A stretch of 64,000 bases of DNA from Cognatiyoonia sediminum (GCF_900129845.1 NZ_FQXB01000001.1:1364001-1428000), one strand, 5' to 3'. Numbered from the stretch's first letter, positions 36,772 through 46,606 are shown. The notes: generated by a model from the letters alone, not told the origin. Numbers and translations are program-made.

Positions 36772-37308
36772 ATGAGGGCAAATTGGAGACGATTGCTTTG
36801 GCTTGGCGTGGCTATGTGCTTGGCCCATGCGGTATCAGCTCAAGAGGTGTCCCAAGCCAGCAATGCACCTGCACCGGCGCCAGCTTTAGGGCCTGAAACC
36901 AATCTACCTCTCCCCCGCTACGTGTCTTTGAAAGCCAACGAAAGCAACGTCCGCCGTGGTCCATCACTCAGCCATCGGATCGATTGGGTGTTTCAACGCA
37001 AATCCATGCCGCTTCAAGTGGTTGCAGAATACGGCCACTGGCGCCGCGTGATCGATCGCGACGGGTTGGGAGGCTGGGTGCATTACACCATGCTGTCTGG
37101 CGTCCGTACGGTAATTATCGAAGAACAGATTGGCTTGCTGCGGCGGCCTGAAACTGAAGCGCTAGAGACTGCAATTCTCGAAGCAGGCGTGATTGCCCGT
37201 CTTGGCGAATGCGACACCGACTGGTGCCGCCTGACGGCTGGAGGCTACCGCGGCTGGGCGCAAAAGGCCCAGCTTTGGGGTGTGCTCCCTGACGAGGTCA
37301 GGGAATAA
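36772..37308 (+). CDS. Exported bacterial SH3-domain protein
   Basis: 178 residues from the ATG at 36772. The signal peptide MRANWRRLLWLGVAMCLAHA is cut near VSA-QE. A Pro/Ala linker leads to SH3-like repeats: residues about 50-110 (VSLKANESNVRRGPSLSH, WRRVIDRDGLGGWVHYTML) and 110-170 (CDTDWCRLTAGGYRGWAQKA). Bacterial SH3 domains of this type often bind cell-wall peptides. Diverges from the 2-hydroxyacid dehydrogenase gene; converges on dcp with a repeat between. Specific role unknown. Confidence 0.85.
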   Translation: MRANWRRLLWLGVAMCLAHAVSAQEVSQASNAPAPAPALGPETNLPLPRYVSLKANESNVRRGPSLSHRIDWVFQRKSMPLQVVAEYGHWRRVIDRDGLGGWVHYTMLSGVRTVIIEEQIGLLRRPETEALETAILEAGVIARLGECDTDWCRLTAGGYRGWAQKAQLWGVLPDEVRE

Positions 37309-37334
37309 AGATCGGCCCGGCCCTTCGGGGAGAG

Positions 37335-37362
37335 TTTTTTGGCCAAGATGAAAGAGCCTTAG
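37335..37362. repeat. Copy of the dispersed repeat at the dcp stop codon
   Basis: TTTTTTGGCCAAGATGAAAG then AGCCTTAG, 26/28 identical to 16615-16642. The minus-strand stop of the peptidase gene (37359-37361) lies at the same place in the element as the dnaE stop. A short CCC-TTC-GGG hairpin (37321-37329) precedes the T6, so it may serve as terminator for the SH3 gene. Confidence 0.65.
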
Positions 37363-39386
37363 GCCGCTTTGTCTAACCCTCTTCCCTTCAAGAGAGCATC
37401 GACGCCTGGAAGGCGACCACGGAAGGCTGCATAGAGTTCTTTGGCATCGACGGAGCCGCCGGATGACAAAACGGTGTCTTCCAGTTTCTTCGCCAAACCA
37501 GCGTCGAATGGATCGCCCACCTCTTCAAACGCAGCAAAGGCGTCTGCGTCCATCACCTCTGACCACATGTAGCTGTAGTATCCGCTGGAATAACCGTCGC
37601 CTGCAAAGACATGGGCAAAATGGGGCGTCGCGTGGCGCATACGGATTGCGTGGGGCATTCCGATTTCTTCCAGTACCTCAGCCTGTTTTTGCATTGGATC
37701 GGCGGGGGCTGGCCCGTCGTGGAACGCCAAATCGACGAGCGCAGAGGCGACGTATTCCACCGTTTGGAACCCCATGTCATAGGTCGCCGCCGCCAACATC
37801 CGGTCGAGCATATCTTTCGGCATCGGTTGGCCGGTTTCCGCATGTGTCGCAAATTCGGCGAGCACTTCCGGGACTTCTAACCAATGTTCATAAAGCTGGC
37901 TTGGAAGTTCCACAAAATCGCGGGCGACAGAGGTGCCGGAGATGCTTTCGTAGGTTACATTCGACAGCATCTGGTGCAGAGCGTGGCCAAATTCGTGGAA
38001 CAAGGTCCGGGCGTCGTCGTAGGACAGGAGCGCAGGTTCGCCTTCTGGTGGTTTGGCGAAGTTACAGACGTTGACCACATGGGGTTGAATGTCACCCGCA
38101 AGCCGTTGCTGCGCACGCATCGCCATACACCATGCGCCGGACCGTTTCGAAGCCCGCGCGAAGTAGTCCCCGATAAAGACCGCGACATGAGCACCGTCGC
38201 GCGTGACGTTCCAAATACGGACGTCATTGTGGTAGCTGGTCTCGTCCAGCGGCACGAATTCAAGGCCGAAGAGGCGGTTTGCGCAGGCAAATGACGCCTC
38301 GATCATGCGGTCGAGTTGCAGGTAGGGTTTTAGTTCTGCCTCATCGAGGTCGTGTTCAGCCTTGCGCCGCAGTTCGGAATAGTAGCGCCAATCCCAGGCC
38401 TCCAACGGCCCCTCGTACCCATCGTTATGAAGCATGGCTTCCAACACGTCTGCATCTGCCTCCGCGCTGGACTTTGCCGGCGCCCAGACTTGCATCAACA
38501 GATCACGAACAGCGTCGGGCGTCCCCGCCATCTCGGTTTCGAGTTTGTAGTCAGAAAAGGTGTCATACCCCAACAACTGCGCCCGTTCCTCACGCAATTT
38601 CAACGTCTCCGCTGCAATCCCGCGATTGTCGGTCTTGCCGCCATTTGCTCCCCGCGCAGCCCACGCCTCATACGCCTTTTGCCGCAGGTCCCGCCGAGGC
38701 GAGAATTGCAGGAACGGCACAATCAACGACCGCGAGAGCGTCACAACAGGGCCATCCGCTTCCTTTTCTGCACCCACGGCTCGGGCAGAAGCGATGACGA
38801 AATCAGGCAAGCCTTCTAAGCCGGCCTCAGCCAAAGGCATGAACCAATCGCGTTCATCCGCCAAAAGGTTCTGGGTAAACTCGGTTCCCAGCACAGAAAG
38901 ACGCGATTTCACCTCGCGCAAACGGTCTGATTTCTCGCCTTCCAACTGAGCGCCTTGGCGCACAAATCCACGTCGCGACAACATCAGAACCCTTTGCTGT
39001 TCATCGGTCAGGTCAAGCGCGTTGCGCTGTTGCCAAAGGGTATCGATCCGTTGGAACAGATCTTTGTTCTCAGACACTTCCGATCCGAAAGCGCTGAGCT
39101 TCGGTGCAAACTCCCGCTGCAGTTCTTCGCGCTTTGGATTGCTGTCTGCACCCGCGACACCATAAAACACACCAAAGATTCTGCCCAAATCGACCTCGGC
39201 CAATTCCAGCGCTTCAATTGTGTTTTCAAAAGTGGGCGGCTCGGGATTTTCACCGATCGCTTTGATCTTGGCGCGTGCTTCGTCCAATGCTTGATCCACT
39301 GCGGGGGCAAAATGATCGTCCTCGATCAAATTAAACGGCGGCAGGCCAAAGGGCGTGTCCCAATCTTGCAAAAGCGGGTTGGTCAT
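37359..39386 (-). CDS. dcp: M3-family zinc metallopeptidase, peptidyl-dipeptidase Dcp type
   Basis: 675 residues from the ATG at 39386, which follows AGGAGA; 39419 is an in-frame but poorer start. Cytoplasmic oligopeptide-degrading enzyme. Zinc motif His464-Glu-Phe-Gly-His468 (LFHEFGHALHQML), preceded by NVCNFAKPPEGEPALLSYDD and followed by SGTSVARDFVELPSQLYEHW, closer to Dcp than to oligopeptidase A. No signal peptide. It is last in a leftward run rpoH-coaBC-dut-moeB-dcp, 51 bp after the preceding gene. Oligopeptidase A is the alternative name. Confidence 0.92.
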   Translation of the reverse strand: MTNPLLQDWDTPFGLPPFNLIEDDHFAPAVDQALDEARAKIKAIGENPEPPTFENTIEALELAEVDLGRIFGVFYGVAGADSNPKREELQREFAPKLSAFGSEVSENKDLFQRIDTLWQQRNALDLTDEQQRVLMLSRRGFVRQGAQLEGEKSDRLREVKSRLSVLGTEFTQNLLADERDWFMPLAEAGLEGLPDFVIASARAVGAEKEADGPVVTLSRSLIVPFLQFSPRRDLRQKAYEAWAARGANGGKTDNRGIAAETLKLREERAQLLGYDTFSDYKLETEMAGTPDAVRDLLMQVWAPAKSSAEADADVLEAMLHNDGYEGPLEAWDWRYYSELRRKAEHDLDEAELKPYLQLDRMIEASFACANRLFGLEFVPLDETSYHNDVRIWNVTRDGAHVAVFIGDYFARASKRSGAWCMAMRAQQRLAGDIQPHVVNVCNFAKPPEGEPALLSYDDARTLFHEFGHALHQMLSNVTYESISGTSVARDFVELPSQLYEHWLEVPEVLAEFATHAETGQPMPKDMLDRMLAAATYDMGFQTVEYVASALVDLAFHDGPAPADPMQKQAEVLEEIGMPHAIRMRHATPHFAHVFAGDGYSSGYYSYMWSEVMDADAFAAFEEVGDPFDAGLAKKLEDTVLSSGGSVDAKELYAAFRGRLPGVDALLKGRGLDKAA

Positions 39387-39437
39387 GTCGGATCTCCTTT
39401 GTTTAGGAGCTAGTGTCAAAACGGCGGATTTGCCAGC

Positions 39438-40484
39438 CTAGCGCGCGCCTTTTCCATCACAAATGGGACAGTCCGCGCGCGGCTTAAGCGCGATCGTGCG
39501 CACATCTGCGTAAAGCGCGTCGTAAATCATCATCCGCCCACGCAATGTGTCGCCCGCGCCGGTGATCGCCTTGACGGCCTCAACCGCCATCATCGATCCA
39601 ATCACACCTGGAAGTGGGCCGATTACGCCGGCCTCTGCGCAAGACGGGACAAGGCTGGGATCAGGGGCGGTTGGGAAGACACAGGCGTAGCAAGGTCCAC
39701 CTTTCGATGGATCATAGAGGCTGATCTGCCCTTCCCATTGGGTCAGGGCGGCAGCGATCAGCGGCTTTTCCAGTTTCACCGCAGTTTCATTCACCAAATA
39801 TCGCGTGGAGAAATTATCGCAGCCATCAAGGATTAGGTCATATTCTGAAAAAAGTTCCTCTGCGATCTCCGCATTTAGTCGCCGATGATAGGTTTTAACA
39901 TCTACAAAAGGGTTTTGCGCGACAATGGCGTCGGCGGCCGATTGCACCTTTGGATCGCCAATCCGCTGATCCGCATGAATAACCTGCCGCTGCAAGTTGG
40001 CGTTTTCTACCGTGTCGTCGTCGATCACACCAATCGTGCCAACGCCAGCCGCTCCGAGGTATTGAAGCGCAGGCGCGCCCAATCCGCCCGCCCCGATGAC
40101 CAACACCTTAGCATTACGCAGGGCCTTCTGCCCCGGCCCGCCGATTTCGCGCAGGACGATGTGGCGCGCGTAGCGATCAAGTTCGGTTTCAGAAAAACTG
40201 TCGCTTCGGACTGGAGGTTCAGGTGCGGGTTGCGCCTTTTCCTTGATCATCTGAAACAGCATCCGATAGCCGAAGGCAATCGCTGCAAATCCCAGAAGGA
40301 GGCCCCACAACCGAGCATCCCCGCCGGTATTTTCACGCAAAGGATGGCCGTCGGGTAAAATGATCTGCACCGCTATGACCGCGACAAGAAGCAAACCAAT
40401 CATCGTCCAACGCGCTTGCCGCGGGGTTCCCATGGCCATGCCGATGCCCCAGAGCGTCGCCGCCATTGCTGCGACCATAATCAT
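39438..40484 (-). CDS. MoeB/ThiF-family adenylyltransferase with an N-terminal membrane region
   Basis: 348 residues. E1-like domain (about 97-345): [19 protein letters not shown], then [21 protein letters not shown] (ATP-binding), [14 protein letters not shown] and [14 protein letters not shown]. Zinc cysteines appear as CYAC and CPIC. It should adenylate the C-terminal glycine of a ThiS/MoaD-like carrier for sulfur transfer. Unusually, the first 80 residues hold three hydrophobic stretches (about 2-19, 27-43, 59-78), so the enzyme is probably membrane-anchored. Its ATG overlaps the dut stop by 4 nt. MoeB versus ThiF function is undecided. Confidence 0.88.
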   Translation of the reverse strand: MIMVAAMAATLWGIGMAMGTPRQARWTMIGLLLVAVIAVQIILPDGHPLRENTGGDARLWGLLLGFAAIAFGYRMLFQMIKEKAQPAPEPPVRSDSFSETELDRYARHIVLREIGGPGQKALRNAKVLVIGAGGLGAPALQYLGAAGVGTIGVIDDDTVENANLQRQVIHADQRIGDPKVQSAADAIVAQNPFVDVKTYHRRLNAEIAEELFSEYDLILDGCDNFSTRYLVNETAVKLEKPLIAAALTQWEGQISLYDPSKGGPCYACVFPTAPDPSLVPSCAEAGVIGPLPGVIGSMMAVEAVKAITGAGDTLRGRMMIYDALYADVRTIALKPRADCPICDGKGAR

Positions 40485-40954
40485 GCGTCGGTGCCCGTTG
40501 ATCCGAATCCGCCGCGTCCACGATCTGTCGAATTGAGTTTATCTACCAAGATGAAAGAGCTTTGAATCGCAGGGGCAACGACCATTTGCGCAATTCGCAT
40601 TCCGTGTGTGATTTCAAACGGGTCTGAGCCGAGGTTGATCAAGATAATGCCCACCGAACCGCGATAATCGCTGTCTATGGTGCCAGGCGCGTTCACGAGG
40701 GCGACGCCGTTTTTGAGAGCCAGGCCGGAGCGGGGACGGATTTGAACCTCAAAGCCTTCGGGGATCGCCATGCTGAGGCCCGTCGGAATCAGCGCCCGTT
40801 CACCAGCGGCGATGGTCTTACCCGCCCCTCGATCCTCTACGCGAAAATTCGCGCGGATGTCAGCACCTGCGGCCCCCGCGGTTTCATAACTAGGAAGGGC
40901 AAGTGTTGGGTCCGCCCACTCTTCCCAGCAAAGCTCGATCAGTGGCGAGTTCAT
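40481..40954 (-). CDS. dut: Deoxyuridine 5'-triphosphate nucleotidohydrolase (dUTPase)
   Basis: Hydrolyses dUTP to dUMP, keeping uracil out of DNA. 157 residues, trimeric dUTPase family: [11 protein letters not shown] (motif 1), [11 protein letters not shown] (motif 2), [12 protein letters not shown] (motif 3), RIAQMVVAP (motif 4) and [10 protein letters not shown] (motif 5, P-loop-like). Between motifs 4 and 5 it reads [10 protein letters not shown] where relatives have the pattern FEEVDEL; that stretch is encoded by 18 bp identical to the dispersed repeat (40546-40563). Coupled by 4-nt overlaps to coaBC and the MoeB-like gene. Confidence 0.96.
   Translation of the reverse strand: MNSPLIELCWEEWADPTLALPSYETAGAAGADIRANFRVEDRGAGKTIAAGERALIPTGLSMAIPEGFEVQIRPRSGLALKNGVALVNAPGTIDSDYRGSVGIILINLGSDPFEITHGMRIAQMVVAPAIQSSFILVDKLNSTDRGRGGFGSTGTDA
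40546..40563. repeat. 18-bp piece of the dispersed repeat inside dut
   Basis: CCAAGATGAAAGAGCTTT, shared with the 37335 copy except for one base. It is translated on the minus strand within dut between motifs 4 and 5. Confidence 0.55.
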
Positions 40955-42153
40955 TCAGTGGCACCAAGGTGGTCAACAATCGCATGGGCCAAACGGGTCG
41001 CAACCTGATCTTTTGTCATGCGCGGCCAGACGTCAGCGCCGCTGTTATGGATCAGCGTCACAGCATTCTCTGACCCGCCCATGATACCCGTTTCAGGAGA
41101 CACATCATTGGCAAGAATCCAGTCACACGCTTTGCGTTTTCGCTTGGAGGTGGCGTTTTCAATGACATCATCTGTTTCCGCAGCAAAACCGATAACCAAT
41201 TCAGGGCGGTTTTTCTTCAGCTGAGACACAATCGCAAGAATGTCAGGGTTTTCTGCGAGCTCAATCGACGGCAGACCCTTCCCATCCTTCTTGATTTTGC
41301 TGTCGCCTGCGTTGGCAACGTGCCAATCGGCGACTGCTGCGGCAAAGATTGCAACATCGGCTGGCAGCGCATCTTCCACCGCCGCCAACATCTCAGACGC
41401 GGTCTGAACTGGCACAACGTTCACACCGCTTGGTACTGGGTGGCTCGCTGGGCCGGTTACAAATGTCACATCGGCCCCAAGCGACATCAAAGCCCGCGCG
41501 ATTGCGGTGCCTTGTGCGCCAGACGAGCGGTTCGCAATATAGCGCACTGGGTCAATGGGTTCATGGGTTGGGCCAGAGGTCACGATGGCGCACCGCCCTT
41601 TCAAAGGACCGTCGCCCAAAGCAGCCTCTGCTGCCGCAACAATCTCCAGCGGTTCGGCCATACGCCCGGGGCCATATTCACCGCAGGCCATATCGCCTTC
41701 TTTCGGGCCAACCGCCAAAATCTCATCACTTTGCAATGTGGCTAAGTTTCTTTGTGTCGCCGCATGGGTCCACATCCGGACGTTCATCGAAGGCGCAATT
41801 AAGACGCGCTTATCGGTTGCTAGTAAGACCGTGGAAGCCAAATCATTTGCGCCGCCATTGGCCATCTTGGACATCAGATCCGCAGTTGCAGGGGCCACAA
41901 CAATCAAATCCGCAGCGCGTGATAGCTCGATATGCCCCATCTCGGCCTCATCAGTGAGGTTGAAAAGGTCTTCAAACACTTTCTCGCCGGTCAAAGCAGA
42001 TACGCTCAGAGGTGTCACAAATTCCGAACCGGCTTTCGTCAGAACAGCGGTAACTTTCGTTCCGCGCTCACGAAATTTCCGGATCAAATCCAACGACTTG
42101 TAGGCAGCGATACCACCGCCAATGATCAAAAGGATATGTTTGTTCGCCAGCAT
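40951..42153 (-). CDS. coaBC: Bifunctional phosphopantothenoylcysteine decarboxylase/synthase
   Basis: Two steps of coenzyme A synthesis: couples cysteine to 4'-phosphopantothenate, then decarboxylates. 400 residues from the ATG at 42153 (AGGAGA upstream; 42168 is a poorer start). The N-terminal flavoprotein (CoaC) starts [20 protein letters not shown], with catalytic His74 in [10 protein letters not shown] and APSMNVRMW; the C-terminal synthase (CoaB) has [23 protein letters not shown] and KIKK. Followed by dut at a 4-nt overlap, an arrangement also known in other bacteria (dfp-dut). Confidence 0.96.
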   Translation of the reverse strand: MLANKHILLIIGGGIAAYKSLDLIRKFRERGTKVTAVLTKAGSEFVTPLSVSALTGEKVFEDLFNLTDEAEMGHIELSRAADLIVVAPATADLMSKMANGGANDLASTVLLATDKRVLIAPSMNVRMWTHAATQRNLATLQSDEILAVGPKEGDMACGEYGPGRMAEPLEIVAAAEAALGDGPLKGRCAIVTSGPTHEPIDPVRYIANRSSGAQGTAIARALMSLGADVTFVTGPASHPVPSGVNVVPVQTASEMLAAVEDALPADVAIFAAAVADWHVANAGDSKIKKDGKGLPSIELAENPDILAIVSQLKKNRPELVIGFAAETDDVIENATSKRKRKACDWILANDVSPETGIMGGSENAVTLIHNSGADVWPRMTKDQVATRLAHAIVDHLGATE

Positions 42154-42216
42154 CGGCTTCTCCTGCATATGCGGGCCGACACTAGGCGAACTTAGGGTAG
42201 ATTGACAATCCGTCGC

Positions 42217-43095
42217 TTAGGCGAAGAACGCGTGAACCTCAGAGCTTTCTGCTTCAAGTTTTTTGCGCATCTTGCCGAAGGCTGCAGCTTCGAGCTGACG
42301 CACACGCTCTTTCGACAGCCCTAGTTCAACACCGAGGCTTTCAAGCGTACGAGGGTCTTCGCGCAGCTTGCGTTCGCTAACAATGAAACGCTCGCGCTCA
42401 TTCAACGACGCCAAAGCGGACAATAACCATTGGCGCAGCGTGTCCTGATCGTGGTTGTTCTCCACGGTCTCTGCTGCCTGCGGACCATCATCCTCTAGCG
42501 CATCGATCCACTCGCGACCTTCATCTTCTGTCGATTGAGTCGCGTTGAGCGAGAAATCGGAGCCTGAAAGGCGGCCTTCCATCATCTCCACATCGTGGAT
42601 CGGCACACCGACTTCGGTCGCGATCAATTCGTGCATCACATGACGCTCAAGCACTTTGCCTTCGGCTGCGGCTTCGCGTTCCAAACGGGCTTGCACACGG
42701 CGCATATTGAAGAAAAGGGATTTCTGGCTGCTGGTTGATCCGGTGCGCACCATAGACCAGTTGCGCATCACATAATCTTGGATGGATGCTTTGATCCACC
42801 ACACCGCATAGGTCGAAAAACGCACGCCACGGTCGGGGTCAAATTTGTCAGCCGCCTTCATCAACCCGACGGAGGCTTCTTGAATTAGGTCATTCATCGG
42901 CGCGCCGTAGCGCTTGAATTTAGCCGCCATAGAGATGGCAAGTCGCATGTAAGCGTTGATCAGACGATGCAGCGCCTGTTCATCTTTGTGATCGCGCCAA
43001 GCGTAGGCCAAAGCCAATTCTGTCTCAGCGTCAAGCAACTCCGCTTTCATCGCGGTGCGGGATAACGTCTGATCATTAAACCCGTCGAATGCCAT
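42217..43095 (-). CDS. rpoH: RNA polymerase sigma factor RpoH (sigma-32 type)
   Basis: Directs RNA polymerase to heat-shock or oxidative-stress promoters. 292 residues from the ATG at 43095, preceded by AGGGAGAG. Region 2: RLINAYMRLAISMAAKF, DLIQEASVGLMKAADKFD, STYAVWWIKASIQDYVMRNW. The RpoH box QKSLFFNMRR is at 124-133, the hallmark separating RpoH from RpoD. Region 4.2 helix-turn-helix: LESLGVELGLSKERVRQLE. Rhodobacterales usually have two RpoH proteins; which one this is cannot be told, although the slightly altered box (SLFFNMRR rather than KLFFNLRR) should help comparison. First gene of the leftward block ending in dcp. Confidence 0.93.
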   Translation of the reverse strand: MAFDGFNDQTLSRTAMKAELLDAETELALAYAWRDHKDEQALHRLINAYMRLAISMAAKFKRYGAPMNDLIQEASVGLMKAADKFDPDRGVRFSTYAVWWIKASIQDYVMRNWSMVRTGSTSSQKSLFFNMRRVQARLEREAAAEGKVLERHVMHELIATEVGVPIHDVEMMEGRLSGSDFSLNATQSTEDEGREWIDALEDDGPQAAETVENNHDQDTLRQWLLSALASLNERERFIVSERKLREDPRTLESLGVELGLSKERVRQLEAAAFGKMRKKLEAESSEVHAFFA

Positions 43096-43187
43096 TCTTC
43101 TCTCCCTTGTGCATTGTCTCACCCTTTCTGGGTGGTTACTGATGTGGTTACGTCACCAATCGGGCATTGGATCAAAAAAGATTTGCG
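43096..43187. promoter_or_regulatory. Divergent promoter region between rpoH and the cobinamide kinase gene
   Basis: Contains two TGGTTAC direct repeats 12 bp apart (43133-43139, 43145-43151), the second followed by GTCACC. The spacing places both on nearly the same helix face, which would suit a regulator controlling either gene. No clear promoter hexamers were picked out. Confidence 0.3.
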
Positions 43188-43715
43188 ATGGCATTGCACA
43201 AACTCACATTCGTTCTAGGCGGCGCGGCTTCCGGAAAATCGGCTTTGGCCGAACAGATCTCCGACGCGACAGGTAAGCCGAAGGTCTATATAGCCACCGC
43301 GCAGGCGTTTGATGACGAGATGAGGCAGAAGATCGCGGCGCATCAGGTGTCGCGGGGCGACAGTTGGCTTACTGTCGAAGAACCTTTTGATTTGGTCGGG
43401 GTTTTGGAACGCCAGAGCGCCGAAAGTGTGGTTTTGGTTGATTGTCTGACCCTGTGGCTGACCAATATCTTGCTTGCCGACCATGACTTGGATGCAGAGT
43501 TTGGCCGTCTGATTCAGGCGTTAGACGGCCGCGGTTGCGAGTTGGTTCTTGTGTCGAACGAAGTGGGTCAAGGGATCGTGCCTGACAACGCGCTGTCTCG
43601 AAAATTCCTCGCCGCGCAGGGTCGGCTCAACCAAAAGGTCGCGGCGTCGGCTGACACGGTGATCGCGGTCATGGCTGGCCTGACAATCGCGTTGAAGGGG
43701 GAGATGCCGCTATGA
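43188..43715 (+). CDS. cobU: Adenosylcobinamide kinase/guanylyltransferase
   Basis: Also called cobP. Phosphorylates adenosylcobinamide and attaches GMP in the last stage of B12 synthesis or salvage. 175 residues from the ATG at 43188; a TTG at 43167 is possible. P-loop FVLGGAASGKSALAEQ, then VYIATAQAFDDEM, HQVSRGDSW (guanylylated His region), VLVDCLTLWLTN and VSNEVGQGIVPDN, all family blocks. Joined by a 4-nt overlap to a phosphatase. It fits the B12 need of nrdJ. Confidence 0.95.
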   Translation: MALHKLTFVLGGAASGKSALAEQISDATGKPKVYIATAQAFDDEMRQKIAAHQVSRGDSWLTVEEPFDLVGVLERQSAESVVLVDCLTLWLTNILLADHDLDAEFGRLIQALDGRGCELVLVSNEVGQGIVPDNALSRKFLAAQGRLNQKVAASADTVIAVMAGLTIALKGEMPL

Positions 43716-44290
43716 CCCATTTTTGGTGGGTCAGACACGGGCCGACGCATCAAAAGAACTTTGTCGGCTGGCGTGATGTACCTGCGGATTTGTCCGATGC
43801 GGATTTGATAGGGCGTGTAAGTGATTACCTGCCTCAAGATGCTGTCGTCATCTCTTCTGATCTGTCCCGCGCCATCACAACCGCTGACGTCATCCAAGAC
43901 CGTCGCGAGCGGTTGCCGCATGATCCGCGCCTGCGGGAGTTTAATTTCGGCGCTTGGGACGGATTGAAATTCGATGAGGTTGCAAAGCGGGATCCGGAGC
44001 TGAGCCGCGCCTTTTGGGAAAAACCGGGCGACCTTTCAGCGCCCGATGGTGAAAGCTGGAATGACGTTTCAAGCCGCGTCAACACGGCAGTCGACCATTT
44101 GATCCAAACTCAATCAGCAACCCACATCGTTGCCGTCGCCCACATCGGTGTCATCATGACCCAAATTCAAAAGGTCGTCGGCGACGATCCCTACAAAGCG
44201 ATGAGTTTTGAGATCGACAATTTCTCTGTCACGGATTTGCGCTATTCCGATGGTCAATGGTTCCGAGGTGAAATCAATCACCTCCCTTGA
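43712..44290 (+). CDS. Histidine phosphatase superfamily protein, possible alpha-ribazole phosphatase
   Basis: 192 residues with FWWVRHGPTHQKNF (phospho-accepting His in RHG), SSDLSRAITTADVI, and the second catalytic His in VAVAHIGVIM. The coupling to cobU suggests CobC-type dephosphorylation of alpha-ribazole phosphate or adenosylcobalamin phosphate, but phosphoglycerate-mutase-like paralogues act on many substrates, so the B12 role rests on context. Confidence 0.82.
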   Translation: MTHFWWVRHGPTHQKNFVGWRDVPADLSDADLIGRVSDYLPQDAVVISSDLSRAITTADVIQDRRERLPHDPRLREFNFGAWDGLKFDEVAKRDPELSRAFWEKPGDLSAPDGESWNDVSSRVNTAVDHLIQTQSATHIVAVAHIGVIMTQIQKVVGDDPYKAMSFEIDNFSVTDLRYSDGQWFRGEINHLP

Positions 44291-44348
44291 TACCTGATGT
44301 CACGAAAGGTCGTTTGGCGATCCGCCCGTAGCCGCATAGGCTATTTCC

Positions 44349-45038
44349 ATGACCTACGAACTCTATATCGGCGACCGGTCATTTTCGAGCTGGTCCTACC
44401 GCGGCTGGCTGATGCTGGAAAAGTTTGACCTGCCTTACACCACCAAACTTGTGGGCCTTTACGCTGGCACTATGGCCGACGAAATGACCCATCTTGCACC
44501 TGCAAAAACCGTTCCGGCCATGGTCACACCAGAAGGTCATGTTTTGACCGACAGCTTAGCGATGGGCGAAACATTGGCAGAGCGCCACCCTGACGCCGGG
44601 CTTTGGCCGGCGGACCCAGCCGCCCGTGCCCTCGCCCGCTCGATCACGGCTGAGATACACAGCAGTTTCATGCCTTTGCGCGACGCCTGCCCGAACATGA
44701 TCTACTGCACATGGGACGGATTTGAACCCAGCGAAGCAGTCTTGCAGGACATCAAGCGGATCGAAGAGCTATGGGCGCTCGCTCGCAGCCGTCATGGCAC
44801 AGACGGCCCGTGGCTCTACGGCGCGTATTCCTTGGCGGACGTTTTTTACGCTCCCGTCGCGTTTCGAATGACAACCTACAAGCTGCCCATCTCTGAGGCG
44901 TCTCAAGTTTACGTAAACGCTCACCTTGCTGATCCTGCCTTCGCCATCTGGAAAGCAGAAGCAGACAAAGAATCCTATGACCCATTTCCCTATGACTTGG
45001 GCTTGACGCGTCAACCTTGGCCGTCGAGCGCGGGTTAA
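44349..45038 (+). CDS. Glutathione S-transferase family protein
   Basis: 229 residues. N-terminal thioredoxin-like domain: YELYIGDRSFSSWSYRGWLML, where Ser residues near 11-14 may be the glutathione-activating residue, and KTVPAMVTPEGHVLTDSLAM with the cis-Pro and glutathione-binding Ser. C-terminal all-helical domain with GPWLYGAYSLADVFYAPV. Substrate unknown. Lies alone between the phosphatase and comM. Confidence 0.88.
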   Translation: MTYELYIGDRSFSSWSYRGWLMLEKFDLPYTTKLVGLYAGTMADEMTHLAPAKTVPAMVTPEGHVLTDSLAMGETLAERHPDAGLWPADPAARALARSITAEIHSSFMPLRDACPNMIYCTWDGFEPSEAVLQDIKRIEELWALARSRHGTDGPWLYGAYSLADVFYAPVAFRMTTYKLPISEASQVYVNAHLADPAFAIWKAEADKESYDPFPYDLGLTRQPWPSSAG

Positions 45039-45094
45039 CACTTCGTTCACTATGATCGCAGTACCCATTCTTAACAATTTAAGGATGGTTCACT

Positions 45095-46606
45095 TTGGTC
45101 GCTCACGCCTACACGGTCGCATTTGAAGGGATAGAAGCACGTCTCGTCGAAGTGCAATGCGCCGTCTCACCTGGCCTGCCGGCCTTCAACCTTGTCGGCC
45201 TACCCGACAAAGCCGTGTCAGAAGCCAAAGAACGCGTGCGCGCGGCCCTGACGGCGATGCATATCGCCTTGCCGCCAAAACGGATCACGCTGAACCTCTC
45301 CCCCGCCGACTTGCCAAAAGAAGGATCGCACTTCGATCTGCCCATCGCCTTGGCCCTGCTGGCCGCATTGAATGTCATCCCTGCAGAGGACGTCGCAGCC
45401 ACAGTCGCGCTCGGCGAGCTGTCTCTCGATGGCAGCCTCGTCTCCGTCATCAGCGCCCTACCCGCCGCCATGGCTGCGGCACAGGAAGACCGATCACTGA
45501 TGTGCCCCCAAGGATGCGGAGCAGAGGCCGCCTGGGTCGACGCCGTCAATGTCCTCGCCCCAGACAGTTTGCTGCAGGCGGTCCAACACTTCACAGGCCA
45601 ATCCATCCTCACCTCTGCGCAGCCCGGAACGGTCAAGCACACCAACGGTCATCGTGACATGGCAGAGGTCAAAGGTCAGGAACGCGCAAAACGCGCGATT
45701 GAGATCGCGGCGGCCGGACGCCATCACATGATGATGATCGGCACGCCCGGGTCCGGCAAATCCATGCTCGCTGCACGCATTCCAGGCATCTTGCCCGATC
45801 TGACGCCAGCCGAGGCGCTGGAAACATCGATGCTCCATTCCCTCTCCGGTCTGCTGGACGAAGGCGGCATAAACCGCACCCGACCCTTTCAAGACCCGCA
45901 CCACACTGCCTCTATGGCCGCCATCGTCGGCGGCGGACGAGGCGCAAAACCCGGGCAAATCTCACTCGCTCACAACGGTGTCTTGTTCATGGACAAACTC
46001 CCCGAATTCCCCCGCACCGTGCTAGATACCCTACGCCAACCCATTGAAACCGGCGAAGTCGTTGTCGCCCGCGCCAACGCCCATGTGCGCTACCCCTGCC
46101 GGTTCATGCTCATCGCCGCGGCCAACCCCTGCAAATGCGGCTATTTCACCGACCCTGCGCGTGCCTGCGCTCGCGTGCCAATGTGCGGTGACGACTATTT
46201 AGGTCGTATTTCTGGCCCGCTGATGGATCGCTTTGATTTACGCGTGGACGTACCACCCGTCGCATTCACCGATCTCGACCTGCCCGCCGATGGCGAAAGT
46301 TCTGACCAAATCGCGCGCCGCGTGGCAGACGCACGCGCGCGGCAATCGAAACGCTATCATGCGATTGATGCGATCAGGGTGAACGCAGATGCCGAAGGCA
46401 CCATTTTGGAAGAGCACGCAACACCGGATACCGAGGGCCGCACGCTCCTCACCCAAGCAGCCGAGAGGTTTGGGCTAACCGCACGCGGGTACCACCGAGT
46501 GCTACGTGTGGCGCGAACGATTGCCGATCTGGATGCCTCGGAAACTGTCCGAAAACCCCATATCGCGGAAGCCATCAGCTTTCGCGTCCCGTCAACTGAA
46601 TCCTAG
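45095..46606 (+). CDS. comM: YifB/ComM-family Mg-chelatase-like AAA+ ATPase
   Basis: 503 residues. ComM is a hexameric helicase that promotes branch migration during natural transformation. Start is a TTG at 45095, chosen because AAGGA lies 9 nt upstream and the N-terminus then matches the family ([32 protein letters not shown]). Walker [16 protein letters not shown] near residue 220; [20 protein letters not shown]; Walker [10 protein letters not shown], where the usual LFLDELPEF has Glu and here Lys; sensor [12 protein letters not shown] and zinc-like cysteines. Loss of the Walker B Glu (DE to DK) is unusual and may weaken hydrolysis. Its stop overlaps that of gshB. Confidence 0.92.
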   Translation: MVAHAYTVAFEGIEARLVEVQCAVSPGLPAFNLVGLPDKAVSEAKERVRAALTAMHIALPPKRITLNLSPADLPKEGSHFDLPIALALLAALNVIPAEDVAATVALGELSLDGSLVSVISALPAAMAAAQEDRSLMCPQGCGAEAAWVDAVNVLAPDSLLQAVQHFTGQSILTSAQPGTVKHTNGHRDMAEVKGQERAKRAIEIAAAGRHHMMMIGTPGSGKSMLAARIPGILPDLTPAEALETSMLHSLSGLLDEGGINRTRPFQDPHHTASMAAIVGGGRGAKPGQISLAHNGVLFMDKLPEFPRTVLDTLRQPIETGEVVVARANAHVRYPCRFMLIAAANPCKCGYFTDPARACARVPMCGDDYLGRISGPLMDRFDLRVDVPPVAFTDLDLPADGESSDQIARRVADARARQSKRYHAIDAIRVNADAEGTILEEHATPDTEGRTLLTQAAERFGLTARGYHRVLRVARTIADLDASETVRKPHIAEAISFRVPSTES

